Assembly: GCA_945280365.1 (NCBI GenBank)
Contig: CALYQD010000008.1
Location: 1 to 64,000 of the forward strand
From: an uncultured Apibacter sp.
GTDB taxonomy: Bacteria > Bacteroidota > Bacteroidia > Flavobacteriales > Weeksellaceae
Direction of reading: 5' to 3'
Length of the DNA: 64,000 nucleotides
The notes beneath the pieces were generated by a model. The model worked only from the letters and a program-made list of their open reading frames with translations, did no database searches and was not told where the DNA came from. The translations under genes and the position numbers were made by a program. Below, piece after piece: positions 1 through 8,481 of this stretch. Every line of letters begins with the position of its first letter. Position 1 is the first letter of the stretch.

Positions 1-70
1 AGCTCTGTAAAATCATAGTTGAAAGCAGAACTATTGATGTAAACCGGGCTTGGTTGGTTTTTAATTTCAT
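1..70 (-). CDS. possible 5' end of a gene running off the left edge
   Basis: On the minus strand an ATG at 70 opens a frame that stays open to the window edge. The first 23 residues begin MKLKTNQARF and continue with a hydrophobic stretch (SIVLLSTMIL), which looks like a signal peptide or membrane anchor. It lies 23 bases after the stop of the T9SS cargo gene and on the same strand, so it could be the next gene of that unit. A competing frame reads NYEIKNQPSPVYINSS and also looks protein-like, but it has no ATG after its upstream stop. Too little is present to name a product. Confidence 0.25.
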   Translation of the reverse strand, partial: MKLKTNQARFTSIVLLSTMILQS

Positions 71-93
71 AGTTAAGTACTTTTATTTAGTAA

Positions 94-3000
94 TTAGTTT
101 ATAGAAATCTTCTTAGTAAATTCTCCTTCATCGGTAAATATTTTGACAATATATACCCCCTTTAGAAGACCTGTAATATCAAAAGTGTGTTCTTTATCGC
201 TTTTGTTAATATGTTTATTATAAACCATATTTCCTGAAAAATCAAACACAGAAACCATAATTGTAGATGGCCGGTTTAATTTAACATTTCCTGTAATCAC
301 CGATTTATCTTTGAAGTCCTTATAGTAAAATTGAACGTTATTATTAGATTTCGCTAAAATTGCTTCTTCATCTACATCTATTTCTTGTTTTTTAACGCAA
401 TCATCTTTAAGAATAATGGTTTGTTCAAGAGTACTTTCAGAAAAATTTTCCTTTTCCGGATAAGGATGAGTTCCCTGATAATTCCAAACTGTAGGGTTGG
501 ATCCTGTGATAATACTAGTATCAGTATTTTTTATATTATATATACCTCCTACATTATTGTTTAGTTTTACAATAAAATAATGATATAGTGTAGTATATTG
601 AGTATAAAAAGTAACTCCATTTATTTTATAATAAACCTTATATGGAGATTGTCTTTCATTGAAATCTTTATAAATCTGCACTAAATCTCCTTCTTTAACA
701 TATATATTTTCTAAAGGAGTTTTATTTTTCACATAATCATTAATTATATAAACTCGTCCATTGTTTATTTCAAATCCTAAATGTAAGGCATTATCTAATG
801 TTGGATTAATAGACAATCCCATCTGAAAATTCTGATCATTACCTTTTATTGTGGTTTGGAAAAAACCTCCTCTATCCCAATCTATAGATTGTTTACTGTA
901 TGCTTTAGCTTCAACGTTAGTAGAATCTGAAAGAATATTAAATCCTCCCAATTCTTTTAATTTTAAGGTATATTGGCCGGAGGAAAGTTCAGTTAAATTT
1001 AAATCTTTACCAAAAAATACTCCTGATCTTTTTATTTCCTGATCTTTTTGATCTATCAGCTGGTATTCAAAACCATCATCCCCTCTTAATATGTTAATCT
1101 GAATGGCTCCGTCATCTTTTGAGTTTGGGGAAACATCACAGGTTGGATTGGTTTTCTTTATTTTAGCTATAATATTGGAGGGTCTGTATCCAAAAGTAAA
1201 TACACTTTCTTTAGGAAAAAATACATTGTTGAATACAATTTTTTTTCTATATGGATCATATTCGTCAGATAAATAGAACACTGTATCCTCCAATTTAAAA
1301 TCTCCTTTTCCGGAACGATCTACTAATAAATAAGTTTTATTGTCATTATAAGGTGCAAACTCTTCTGCTCGGTGTTCTATATAACCTAATTCTATTCTGT
1401 TACCGCTATTAATAAAACCTCCAGTTCTAAAATCGTTTATAACTGATTCGAAATATCCTCGGTACATGACAAGACTTACATAAAAATCTTTATCTATATC
1501 CTCTTCATCCAACGGTATATTAGGTGAATCTAACCCCGAAACTGGGGGAGCATATCCGTTAAATCGTATGATAAAATCATCTTTTGTCTTATCAATTTGT
1601 AAACGATCTCCTGCTTTCACTTTAAGGTTAATAGCATGAGTTATCATACCTTTAACAACAGTGTATATATTTCCTTGATGGTCTATGAAAACACCATAAT
1701 CAGGACTAGGATTCTCTTGATCTGTAACATTTTTCGTACCGAACTTAAGCATTATTCCTCCATAATTTACTAAGGTCAAAGAAGCATGCCCTTCGTATCC
1801 TGATAGAGGTTTTTCACTATACATAATCGCAGTTTCGGAATCTTTACTACGATCATTAATCATTTTTACCTGCGAAAATTTATATTTTTCTTTAACGGTT
1901 TCTAAATTATTTTGTATATACCAAGTTACGTCATTTTCATTTTCATTTAAATATGAATTTGTTAGCATTAGCCAACGACGATTCATAATATTCATTCCCG
2001 CAATGCTTTCAATCTGATCTGTTTTCAGATTCTGATTGTCATCTCCCCAAATAAAAAACTCATTATCTAACATTGAATTAGCAGGAAATTTTTCAATAAC
2101 CAACAATTTATTTCTATTGGAAAGATTATAATTGTTGGAAGCATCATAAGAATCACCCGCTAATGAATAGGCAAAATATGGACTTTCTTCATAAGAAGTA
2201 GAACTTTTTCTTTGATATAATCCGCTTTTATCATCTCTATAGATTCCTGTTACTCTATGATGATATTTTTTATTCATATCTTTATCCCAAAGTAGAGTAT
2301 TACTACTTCCGATAAATGAGCTTTCCAGCATGAAACCATATTTCAATGCCAAATAGGTCTCTGACTTTATTTTCTCAAAAGGAGTCAACAAACGATCATA
2401 CATAATTAATTCTGGCATATATGCTCTATATATGGTATTCGGATTAAACAAATCCGTATCATAGGTTGAATTGTTATGTTCGTTAGATGTGTAAAATTTT
2501 TCACCTAATGATAAATTTGAACTTTTCTTTTCACCCCATATATTAGTAACTGGCTTATTCGTACGGAAATAAGTAAATAATTGTACAGTTTTTTCTTGGT
2601 ATTCTAATAAATCTACATCGGACTTACCATCGGGATGATACATCAAATCTCTTCCCTCTTTTGAACCATAATCTAGAACTCCTTTATGACTTTCATTACT
2701 ATGGATAATTTTATCTTTATTTAAGACAAATCCTTTTCCCTGCACCCCGTTTAAGGTAAAAATATAATCGGGATTTTCAAATTTATTCCCAATCATACTG
2801 CCCTCTAGATACGTTCCTAAAATAGTAGCCGTAGATAAATTTGCACTTTTTATCTGTATTTCCTTACTTGAACTTGGGTTAGTCAAGAGTAAGGACGGAT
2901 TAAAATTAATTGATCTCCCAAATACATTCCATTCTACTCTATATTCAGTTTGGTTATCGTTATAAGTAAGACGTAACGAGTCTCCCGAGAAATCTTTCCA

Positions 3001-3153
3001 TAAATATCTTGCGTTAAGATTTTTTGATTCAGGGACGGTTTTCATCCATAGGACAGCGCCTGGCACTCCACCAGGACCTACAATTTTATTATTTTGTGCT
3101 GAGGTAAATAAAGAATTTGCTCCAATAAATAATATCAAGTATAATTTCCTCAT
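94..3153 (-). CDS. T9SS type A sorting-domain secreted protein
   Basis: This is a 1019-residue secreted or surface protein of unknown specific role. Residues 1-19 form a signal peptide ending TSAQ. Near residue 30 is GPGGVPGAVLWMKT, and near residue 260 LLTPFEKIKSETYLALKYG; both are typical of large Bacteroidota surface proteins with LamG-like N-terminal regions. The last ~75 residues (from about STIMVSVFDFSG to FTKKISIN) match a type A T9SS C-terminal domain, with the usual GNMVY, LLKGVYIVKI and KKI elements. Such proteins cross the inner membrane by Sec, cross the outer membrane by T9SS, and are anchored or released. No catalytic motif was recognised, so an adhesin-like or matrix role is inference only. 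No other T9SS gene is nearby. Base composition matches the neighbours. Confidence 0.85.
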   Translation of the reverse strand: MRKLYLILFIGANSLFTSAQNNKIVGPGGVPGAVLWMKTVPESKNLNARYLWKDFSGDSLRLTYNDNQTEYRVEWNVFGRSINFNPSLLLTNPSSSKEIQIKSANLSTATILGTYLEGSMIGNKFENPDYIFTLNGVQGKGFVLNKDKIIHSNESHKGVLDYGSKEGRDLMYHPDGKSDVDLLEYQEKTVQLFTYFRTNKPVTNIWGEKKSSNLSLGEKFYTSNEHNNSTYDTDLFNPNTIYRAYMPELIMYDRLLTPFEKIKSETYLALKYGFMLESSFIGSSNTLLWDKDMNKKYHHRVTGIYRDDKSGLYQRKSSTSYEESPYFAYSLAGDSYDASNNYNLSNRNKLLVIEKFPANSMLDNEFFIWGDDNQNLKTDQIESIAGMNIMNRRWLMLTNSYLNENENDVTWYIQNNLETVKEKYKFSQVKMINDRSKDSETAIMYSEKPLSGYEGHASLTLVNYGGIMLKFGTKNVTDQENPSPDYGVFIDHQGNIYTVVKGMITHAINLKVKAGDRLQIDKTKDDFIIRFNGYAPPVSGLDSPNIPLDEEDIDKDFYVSLVMYRGYFESVINDFRTGGFINSGNRIELGYIEHRAEEFAPYNDNKTYLLVDRSGKGDFKLEDTVFYLSDEYDPYRKKIVFNNVFFPKESVFTFGYRPSNIIAKIKKTNPTCDVSPNSKDDGAIQINILRGDDGFEYQLIDQKDQEIKRSGVFFGKDLNLTELSSGQYTLKLKELGGFNILSDSTNVEAKAYSKQSIDWDRGGFFQTTIKGNDQNFQMGLSINPTLDNALHLGFEINNGRVYIINDYVKNKTPLENIYVKEGDLVQIYKDFNERQSPYKVYYKINGVTFYTQYTTLYHYFIVKLNNNVGGIYNIKNTDTSIITGSNPTVWNYQGTHPYPEKENFSESTLEQTIILKDDCVKKQEIDVDEEAILAKSNNNVQFYYKDFKDKSVITGNVKLNRPSTIMVSVFDFSGNMVYNKHINKSDKEHTFDITGLLKGVYIVKIFTDEGEFTKKISIN

Positions 3154-3175
3154 AGTTAAGTTAATTTTTATCGAC

Positions 3176-3183
3176 CAAATATA
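3176..3183 (-). promoter_or_regulatory. -7 box upstream of the T9SS cargo gene
   Basis: Read on the minus strand this is TATATTTG, an exact TAnnTTTG Bacteroidota -7 element, 22 bases before the ATG at 3153. The expected -33 TTTG is not clear; the region there is T-rich only. Confidence 0.45.
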
Positions 3184-3428
3184 ATAATTTATTTTATTTT
3201 TAAAAAATATAGTAAATTAAATTTATAAATAAATTATTATTTATTTAACCCTATAATTATATCAATATTATTATTAAAATAAATTTGTAATTATTTATTA
3301 ATATAAGTAAAAACATACTAACAATTGTACATTTTTTCGTCTTTTGTTCTAATTAGGTTATTAAACTATTTAACGATCTATCTCTAAGAGTAACCTATTT
3401 GTATACTTTTTTTAATAAAGATTTTGTG

Positions 3429-3436
3429 TATTTTTG
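3429..3436 (+). promoter_or_regulatory. -7 box upstream of the DUF6348-like gene
   Basis: TATTTTTG matches TAnnTTTG and sits 15 bases before the ATG at 3452, so the leader would be about 10 bases. No convincing -33 element. The rest of the ~300-base gap between this gene and the T9SS gene is A/T-rich, with nothing else recognised. Confidence 0.4.
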
Positions 3437-3451
3437 ATTAAAAAATAATCT

Positions 3452-4087
3452 ATGTCGCCTCAAGAAATTCTCGCAAAAATGTTATATGCACAAGATCTCA
3501 CATGTATTGAATATAAAGATTGGCTTCTCGTTGATGAACAGCTTCCTGCTATGCGCGCAGATACTTTTGACTATAAGGAATATGAGAACGGAGTAAGCAT
3601 ACGCTTAGACATAACTTTGCTTTTGCAAAATAAAAAAGCTATTTCTGAGAGTTTTTTAGGTATAGGTAAGGATAAATATTCTGCTATTCAAAACGCTTTT
3701 CAAAATTTTGTCGCAAATTCTTTCCATGTTTTTTTGGCTGCTTTCTGGCAAATAAATAATGATGAACAGATTGGTATTGAAGAGTGGAATATAAATGGAG
3801 ATTTATGGAACGTATATATTGGTAATTTTGGATGTAAAGGAGATTTCAACATCCCGGAAAATTTATTTAAAACTATCGAAGAACAAATACAAGAAGAAAA
3901 TTTAGAAGAAGATATTTACTGGCTGCGTATTTATTATGCGAATATAAATGATAAAGAGATTATGATTGAGACTTTAAAAAATAATGAAGTTTGGCCCGAA
4001 ATGGAAAAAAAATTAAGATCTGTATCATGGGCACCTTCAGATAAATTTTATAGCCTTAGAAATTTTATTATTCTTAAACGTAAGTAA
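3452..4087 (+). CDS. DUF6348-like protein of unknown function
   Basis: A 211-residue protein without signal peptide or membrane segments, so probably cytosolic. The middle of the protein (SIRLDITLLLQNKKAISESFLG, then AIQNAFQNFVANSFHVFLAAFWQ at about residues 80-110) resembles what I remember of DUF6348. That family has a conserved 'NF..NS.HV.LAA.W' helix following a 'DV.L..G....ESF.G.G' strand. Members are small proteins of unknown function scattered through many bacteria. The rest is acidic and rich in Asn, Glu and Ile. It stands alone between the T9SS cargo gene and leuS with its own probable promoter, so context gives no role. The family call is from memory of the motif, not from a search. 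Confidence 0.6.
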   Translation: MSPQEILAKMLYAQDLTCIEYKDWLLVDEQLPAMRADTFDYKEYENGVSIRLDITLLLQNKKAISESFLGIGKDKYSAIQNAFQNFVANSFHVFLAAFWQINNDEQIGIEEWNINGDLWNVYIGNFGCKGDFNIPENLFKTIEEQIQEENLEEDIYWLRIYYANINDKEIMIETLKNNEVWPEMEKKLRSVSWAPSDKFYSLRNFIILKRK

Positions 4088-4283
4088 ATATCTTAACCTC
4101 ATTTTTTATTCTTAATTTTTTCTTACCTAAATAAAATAAACTTTACCTTTTTAAAAGAATGTTAATATTATAAGTAAGCAGAAAATACCAACCGGAAGTT
4201 TTATTTTAATTCTATAATAATTATATCATATCAGACATTTTTAAAATGAACTATAATGACATTTTAAAAACTGAATAAATCAT

Positions 4284-4291
4284 TACCTTTG
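4284..4291 (+). promoter_or_regulatory. -7 box of leuS
   Basis: TACCTTTG, an exact TAnnTTTG match, lies 25 bases before the leuS ATG. No strong TTTG is seen 19-21 bases upstream. The ~190 bases before it, back to the previous gene, are AT-rich with no other signal recognised. Confidence 0.5.
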
Positions 4292-4316
4292 CAAAAATCT
4301 AATTCAACTATTACCC

Positions 4317-7172
4317 ATGCAATATAATTTTCAGGAAATCGAAAAAAAATGGCAAAAAAAATGGAAGGAGCAACAAACTTTTGCAGCTTCTAACGGTACA
4401 GATAAACCTAAATTTTATGTATTAGATATGTTTCCATATCCATCAGGAGCAGGTTTACATGTGGGCCATCCCTTAGGTTATATTGCCTCAGATATTTATG
4501 CAAGATTTAAACGTCATCAAGGCTTTAATGTGCTGCACCCTATCGGATATGATAGTTTCGGACTCCCGGCCGAGCAGTATGCTATACAAACAGGTCAACA
4601 TCCGGCTATAACTACCGAAGTAAATATCAATGGTGGAGTTGACAATAAAAATAATAAAATCACCGGCTATAATAATCAATTAAGAAAGTTGGGATTTTCT
4701 TTTGACTGGAAACGAGAAGTTCGTACTTCTGATCCCAATTATTATAAATGGACACAATGGATATTTATCCAACTATTCAATTCATATTACTGCAAAGAGA
4801 GAAAACAAGCCCGACCTATTAAAGAATTAGTAGATATTTTCACAAAAGAGGGAAATATTCATATACAAGCTTGCACTTCTCAGGAAGAACTATTTACTTC
4901 TGAAAACTGGAATAGTTTTTCAGAAGAAACCAAACAGAAAATTATATTAAATTATCGATTAGCATATCGTGCCGAAACAACAGTCAACTGGTGCCCTGCA
5001 TTAGGAACAGTTTTAGCAAATGATGAAGTGGTTAACGGACTTTCAGAGCGAGGAGGATATCCTGTGTACCAGAAAAAAATGATGCAATGGTCTATGCGAA
5101 TTACCGCCTATGCCGAAAGGCTTCTTACTGGATTAGAAATCATAGATTGGAGCGAATCTATTAAGGAAAGCCAACGTAATTGGATCGGTAAATCTTTAGG
5201 AGCAGAGGTTATCTTTTCAGTTGTCGACTCTGAAGTAAAAGTAAAAATTTTTACCACTCGTCCGGATACTATTTATGGAGCAACGTATATGGTTATGGCT
5301 CCCGAACATCCTTTGGTTGATCAAATTACCACTGGTAACTACTACGAAAAAGTAAACCAATATAAAGATGAGAGCATCAAACGTTCTGAAAGAGAAAGAA
5401 TTGCTGATGCTAAAACTGTATCAGGTCAATTTACAGGAGCTTATGCAGTTAATCCTTTTACCAAAAAAAATATTCCTATATATATAGCAGATTACGTATT
5501 AGTAGGATATGGAACGGGAGCTATCATGGCGGTTCCGGCCCATGATGAAAGAGACCATAGGTTTGCGAAGCATTTTGACCTTCCTATTATTGAAGTGATT
5601 AAAGGAGGGGCAAATGTTCAGGAAGAAGCGTTTTCTTCCAAAGAGGGTGCTTGCGTAAATTCAGGAATACTTGACGGTCTTTCTGTACAAGAAGCGCAAG
5701 CTAAGATTATTACAGAAATAGAACGAATGAAAATCGGGCACGGAACCACTAATTATAGATTACGTGATGCTGTTTTTTCACGTCAACGATATTGGGGTGA
5801 GCCGATTCCAGTTTACTATAAAGATGATATCCCTTACTCCTTACCGGAATCTGCATTACCTTTAATTCTTCCGGAAGTTGAAAAATATTTACCTACTGAA
5901 GACGGCGATCCGCCTTTAGGTCGTGCCACCCAGTGGGCTTGGGATGTTGAAAAAGAACAAGTTGTAAGTAATGACCTTATTAATAACACTACTATATTTC
6001 CTTTAGATTTAAATACGATGCCCGGATGGGCGGGAAGTTCCTGGTATTATTTGAGATATACAGATCCTACTAATAATACTTGCTTCGCCGACAAAACTCT
6101 CATGAATTATTGGGAAAATGTAGATTTATATATTGGAGGTAGTGAGCATGCAACAGGACATTTATTATATTCTCGTTTTTGGAATAAATTCTTAAAAGAT
6201 TATGGATTTGTAACTCAGGAAGAACCTTTTCAAAAACTAATTAATCAAGGAATGATTTTAGGCCAAAGTGCTTATATTTACCGAATTAACGGAACCAATA
6301 ATTTCATTTCTTACCATTTATTAAAGGAAGAACATGACGTAACTCCTCTACGTATTGATGTCAATCTTCTTAAAGGAACTACGGATGAGGTTGATTTAGA
6401 TCGATTAAGAGATTGGAGAGACGAATTTAAAGATGCTGAATTTATTCTTGAGGAAGGTAAATTTATTTGTGCCAGGGAAGTTGAAAAAATGTCTAAATCA
6501 TATTATAATGTCATAAATCCGGACGATGTTTGCGATGAATACGGCGCAGATAGTTTGCGTATGTATGAAATGTTTTTAGGACCAATTGAGCAAGCTAAAC
6601 CTTGGAATACACAAGGATTGAGTGGAGTTCACGGATTTTTAAAGAAATTTTGGAAACTTTATCACTCCGGAGAAAATGAAACTTTTTTTGTATCGGAAGA
6701 AAATCCTAATAAAGAAGAGCAACGTATTTTGCATCAATTGATTAAAAAAGTTAAAGATGATTTGGATAATTTTTCATTCAATACCTCTATTAGCTCTTTT
6801 ATGATTGCAACCAATGATTTATTCAAAATAAAATGTCATAAAAGAGAAATTTTAGAATCTTTATGTATTTTAATTTCTCCTTATGCACCTCATATTTCCG
6901 AAGAATTATGGGAAAAATTGGGCCATTCTAATAGTATTGAATTTCAGCCCTTCCCTGAATTTAAAGCAGAATATCTTGTTTCAGATACCTTTGAATACCC
7001 GGTTAGCTTTAATGGAAAAGTACGTTTTAAAATTGAAATGCCAATTTCTGCCACTGCTCAAGAAATAGAGGAAGCTGTATTGGCTCACGAGAAAGCTCCG
7101 AATTATTTAGAAGGTAAAACTCCTAAGAAAGTTATTGTAGTGCCTAAACGAATTATTAACATTGTTATATAA
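4317..7172 (+). CDS. leuS: leucine--tRNA ligase
   Basis: A cytoplasmic class I aminoacyl-tRNA synthetase that charges tRNA-Leu with leucine using ATP. The 951-residue product has the nucleotide-binding HVGH at residues 48-51 inside PYPSGAGLHVGHPLGY, and KMSKS at 724-728. The editing (CP1) domain is recognisable by TTRPDTIYGATYMVMAPEH and by GYGTGAIMAVPAHDERD. Relative to the ~860-residue E. coli enzyme there is extra sequence, notably about 75 residues just before KMSKS (from INQGMILGQSAYIY to CAREVEKMSKS) and a segment after GQHPA (VNINGGVDNKNNK). Insertions of this kind are common in Bacteroidota LeuRS. The gene is monocistronic between a -7 box and a strong terminator. Identification is secure. 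Confidence 0.97.
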   Translation: MQYNFQEIEKKWQKKWKEQQTFAASNGTDKPKFYVLDMFPYPSGAGLHVGHPLGYIASDIYARFKRHQGFNVLHPIGYDSFGLPAEQYAIQTGQHPAITTEVNINGGVDNKNNKITGYNNQLRKLGFSFDWKREVRTSDPNYYKWTQWIFIQLFNSYYCKERKQARPIKELVDIFTKEGNIHIQACTSQEELFTSENWNSFSEETKQKIILNYRLAYRAETTVNWCPALGTVLANDEVVNGLSERGGYPVYQKKMMQWSMRITAYAERLLTGLEIIDWSESIKESQRNWIGKSLGAEVIFSVVDSEVKVKIFTTRPDTIYGATYMVMAPEHPLVDQITTGNYYEKVNQYKDESIKRSERERIADAKTVSGQFTGAYAVNPFTKKNIPIYIADYVLVGYGTGAIMAVPAHDERDHRFAKHFDLPIIEVIKGGANVQEEAFSSKEGACVNSGILDGLSVQEAQAKIITEIERMKIGHGTTNYRLRDAVFSRQRYWGEPIPVYYKDDIPYSLPESALPLILPEVEKYLPTEDGDPPLGRATQWAWDVEKEQVVSNDLINNTTIFPLDLNTMPGWAGSSWYYLRYTDPTNNTCFADKTLMNYWENVDLYIGGSEHATGHLLYSRFWNKFLKDYGFVTQEEPFQKLINQGMILGQSAYIYRINGTNNFISYHLLKEEHDVTPLRIDVNLLKGTTDEVDLDRLRDWRDEFKDAEFILEEGKFICAREVEKMSKSYYNVINPDDVCDEYGADSLRMYEMFLGPIEQAKPWNTQGLSGVHGFLKKFWKLYHSGENETFFVSEENPNKEEQRILHQLIKKVKDDLDNFSFNTSISSFMIATNDLFKIKCHKREILESLCILISPYAPHISEELWEKLGHSNSIEFQPFPEFKAEYLVSDTFEYPVSFNGKVRFKIEMPISATAQEIEEAVLAHEKAPNYLEGKTPKKVIVVPKRIINIVI

Positions 7173-7183
7173 ATGTGTTTGAA

Positions 7184-7220
7184 AACCCAATCCAACTTAT
7201 GGATTGGGTTTTAATTTTTA
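7184..7220 (+). terminator. intrinsic terminator of leuS
   Basis: The 10-bp stem AACCCAATCC / GGATTGGGTT (7184-7193 with 7201-7210) encloses a 7-base loop and is followed by TTAATTTTTA. It starts 11 bases after the leuS stop codon. Confidence 0.85.
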
Positions 7221-7222
7221 TC

Positions 7223-8000
7223 GAATAATTTTTATTCTTACCAATGCAAATTAGTGGTAGGTTCTTCTATCTACAGATAATAGGGTTCTTGTTGTCTTTT
7301 TAGCTTGATCGTAAACTAAAAGAACAGCTTTAGTCCGTATGTCATCAAAAGAAACAATTTTACCCGTCGAAAAAACACTTGAATCCCTAATTTGAAAATG
7401 TTTCAGGCCTTATTTTATAAGCTGATTTATATTATCGGTCTATTAATACTTCCAGGCACAATGGCATTTACTCTTACTCATTTTTTACTATCTAAAAAGG
7501 TAATGATTTGGTAAATGAATCTCTAGCCCCCTTTGTCATTGAGTAGACAGTTGAATTTCTACCAGATAACATTCTGTGAAAAAAATACGAAGAAATATTA
7601 ATTCCGTCTCCTTTACTTTTTTCAAAGATTTATAAAAATTTTGAGTCTATACATAAGGGTTTTGATATTAAGATTGATATGCATAATTAAAAAACTCACT
7701 TGTATTTTCAAACGAAATAAAACGACCGATTCCTGCATTATTAATTAATACATCCACATGATTGATGTCCTCTAAAATAGGATTTACTTAGTTTAGGTAA
7801 TTGCCAAATGATGGATAAATCTACAAAAAAAATAGTAATGGGTATTTGAGAAGAGGTGAATTCTTATTTAACTTTTTGTAGTTTTTTTAATCTTTAGTTA
7901 TTAAAATAATATGAGCTTTCTGATGAGCAAATGCGTGAGCAATTCCCAATCCTATTCCATCAGTTACCCCGTTTATAGTTTCATTTTTATCTGTAAACAT
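7223..8000 (-). pseudogene. decayed short-chain dehydrogenase/reductase (SDR)
   Basis: On the minus strand, fragments of one SDR appear in the right order but are broken by stops and frameshifts. At the 5' end (ATG at 8000) is MFTDKNETINGVTDGIGLGIAHAFA, the Rossmann TGxxxGIG region with the second Gly replaced by Asp, followed by a stop. Around 7710-7770 is VDVLINNAGIGRF, the NNAG motif. Around 7500-7570 is the active site YSMTKGARDSFTKS, with the YxxxK tyrosine and lysine intact, then a stop, then remains of the 'VNAIVPGSI' segment. The 3' end reads like SVDRRTYH plus a stop and FALVRI, recalling the usual C-terminal VDGG. At least four in-frame stops and several frame changes rule out a working full-length enzyme. 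The substrate cannot be inferred. It lies between leuS and the SAM riboswitch. Confidence 0.8.
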
Positions 8001-8160
8001 AAAAGATTTTTAAATTAAACTTATTTGTCAAATAATTTACAATATGGACAATCCTGATATTTTTACAATAATTATTTATAGAGATTTTAAAAGTATCCCG
8101 AATTACAGTCATTCCCAGTAGACAAATTAATTTTCGAACTTTATAATATAGTGTTTTTTT

Positions 8161-8191
8161 ATTGGACTTTTAAAAATAAAATTTATCTTTG
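8161..8191 (+). promoter_or_regulatory. promoter of the SAM-riboswitch operon
   Basis: A -33 ATTG (8161-8164) and a -7 TATCTTTG (8184-8191) are separated by 19 bases, as expected for the Bacteroidota housekeeping sigma factor. Transcription would begin near 8197, about 25 bases before the riboswitch P1 stem. Confidence 0.65.
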
Positions 8192-8221
8192 TAAAATAAT
8201 TTACGATCATTAATAAAATTA

Positions 8222-8315
8222 CTTATCAAGAAAGGTGGAGGGAATTGGCCCTATGATACCTTAGCAACCCTCTTCTAAGAGTAGGTGCTGCATCCAACCG
8301 TAAAGGAAAGATAAG
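8222..8315 (+). promoter_or_regulatory. SAM-I (S-box) riboswitch
   Basis: The sequence has the SAM-I aptamer core. P1 pairs CTTATC at the 5' end with GATAAG at the 3' end. Between them are AGAAAGGTGGAGGGAATTGG, CCCTATGATACCTTAGCAACC, the GGTGCTGCATCC stretch and GGAAAGATAAG. These are the diagnostic S-box blocks (GGTGGAGGGA..GGCCC, GAnACC..GCAACC, GGTGCnnnTTCC). It is a cis-acting RNA that binds S-adenosylmethionine and reduces expression of the downstream methionine genes when SAM is plentiful. It sits 166 bases before the cystathionine gamma-synthase start, followed by a terminator, which agrees with transcriptional attenuation. Confidence 0.93.
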
Positions 8316-8349
8316 TCGAAACAGCTTACATACACCAAGAAAATAATTC

Positions 8350-8395
8350 AAGCTTCTTTCGGCCTATATAAAGAAGCTTTATAAAGTTTTTTTAT
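8350..8395 (+). terminator. riboswitch expression-platform terminator
   Basis: The 10-bp stem AAGCTTCTTT / AAAGAAGCTT (8350-8359 with 8370-8379) has a 10-base loop and is followed shortly by TTTTTTT. Its 5' arm contains CTTCTTTC (8353-8360), which can instead pair with GAAAG..AAG at 8306-8315, the 3' arm of the aptamer P1. That is the usual antiterminator arrangement: without SAM the P1 arm captures the terminator arm and transcription continues. Confidence 0.8.
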
Positions 8396-8481
8396 AAATT
8401 TAATGGGAATCTTGTATAAGTTGTTTTATGATGATTAATGAATTTTAATGTATTTATTAATTAGAAAAAACAACCAAAATC

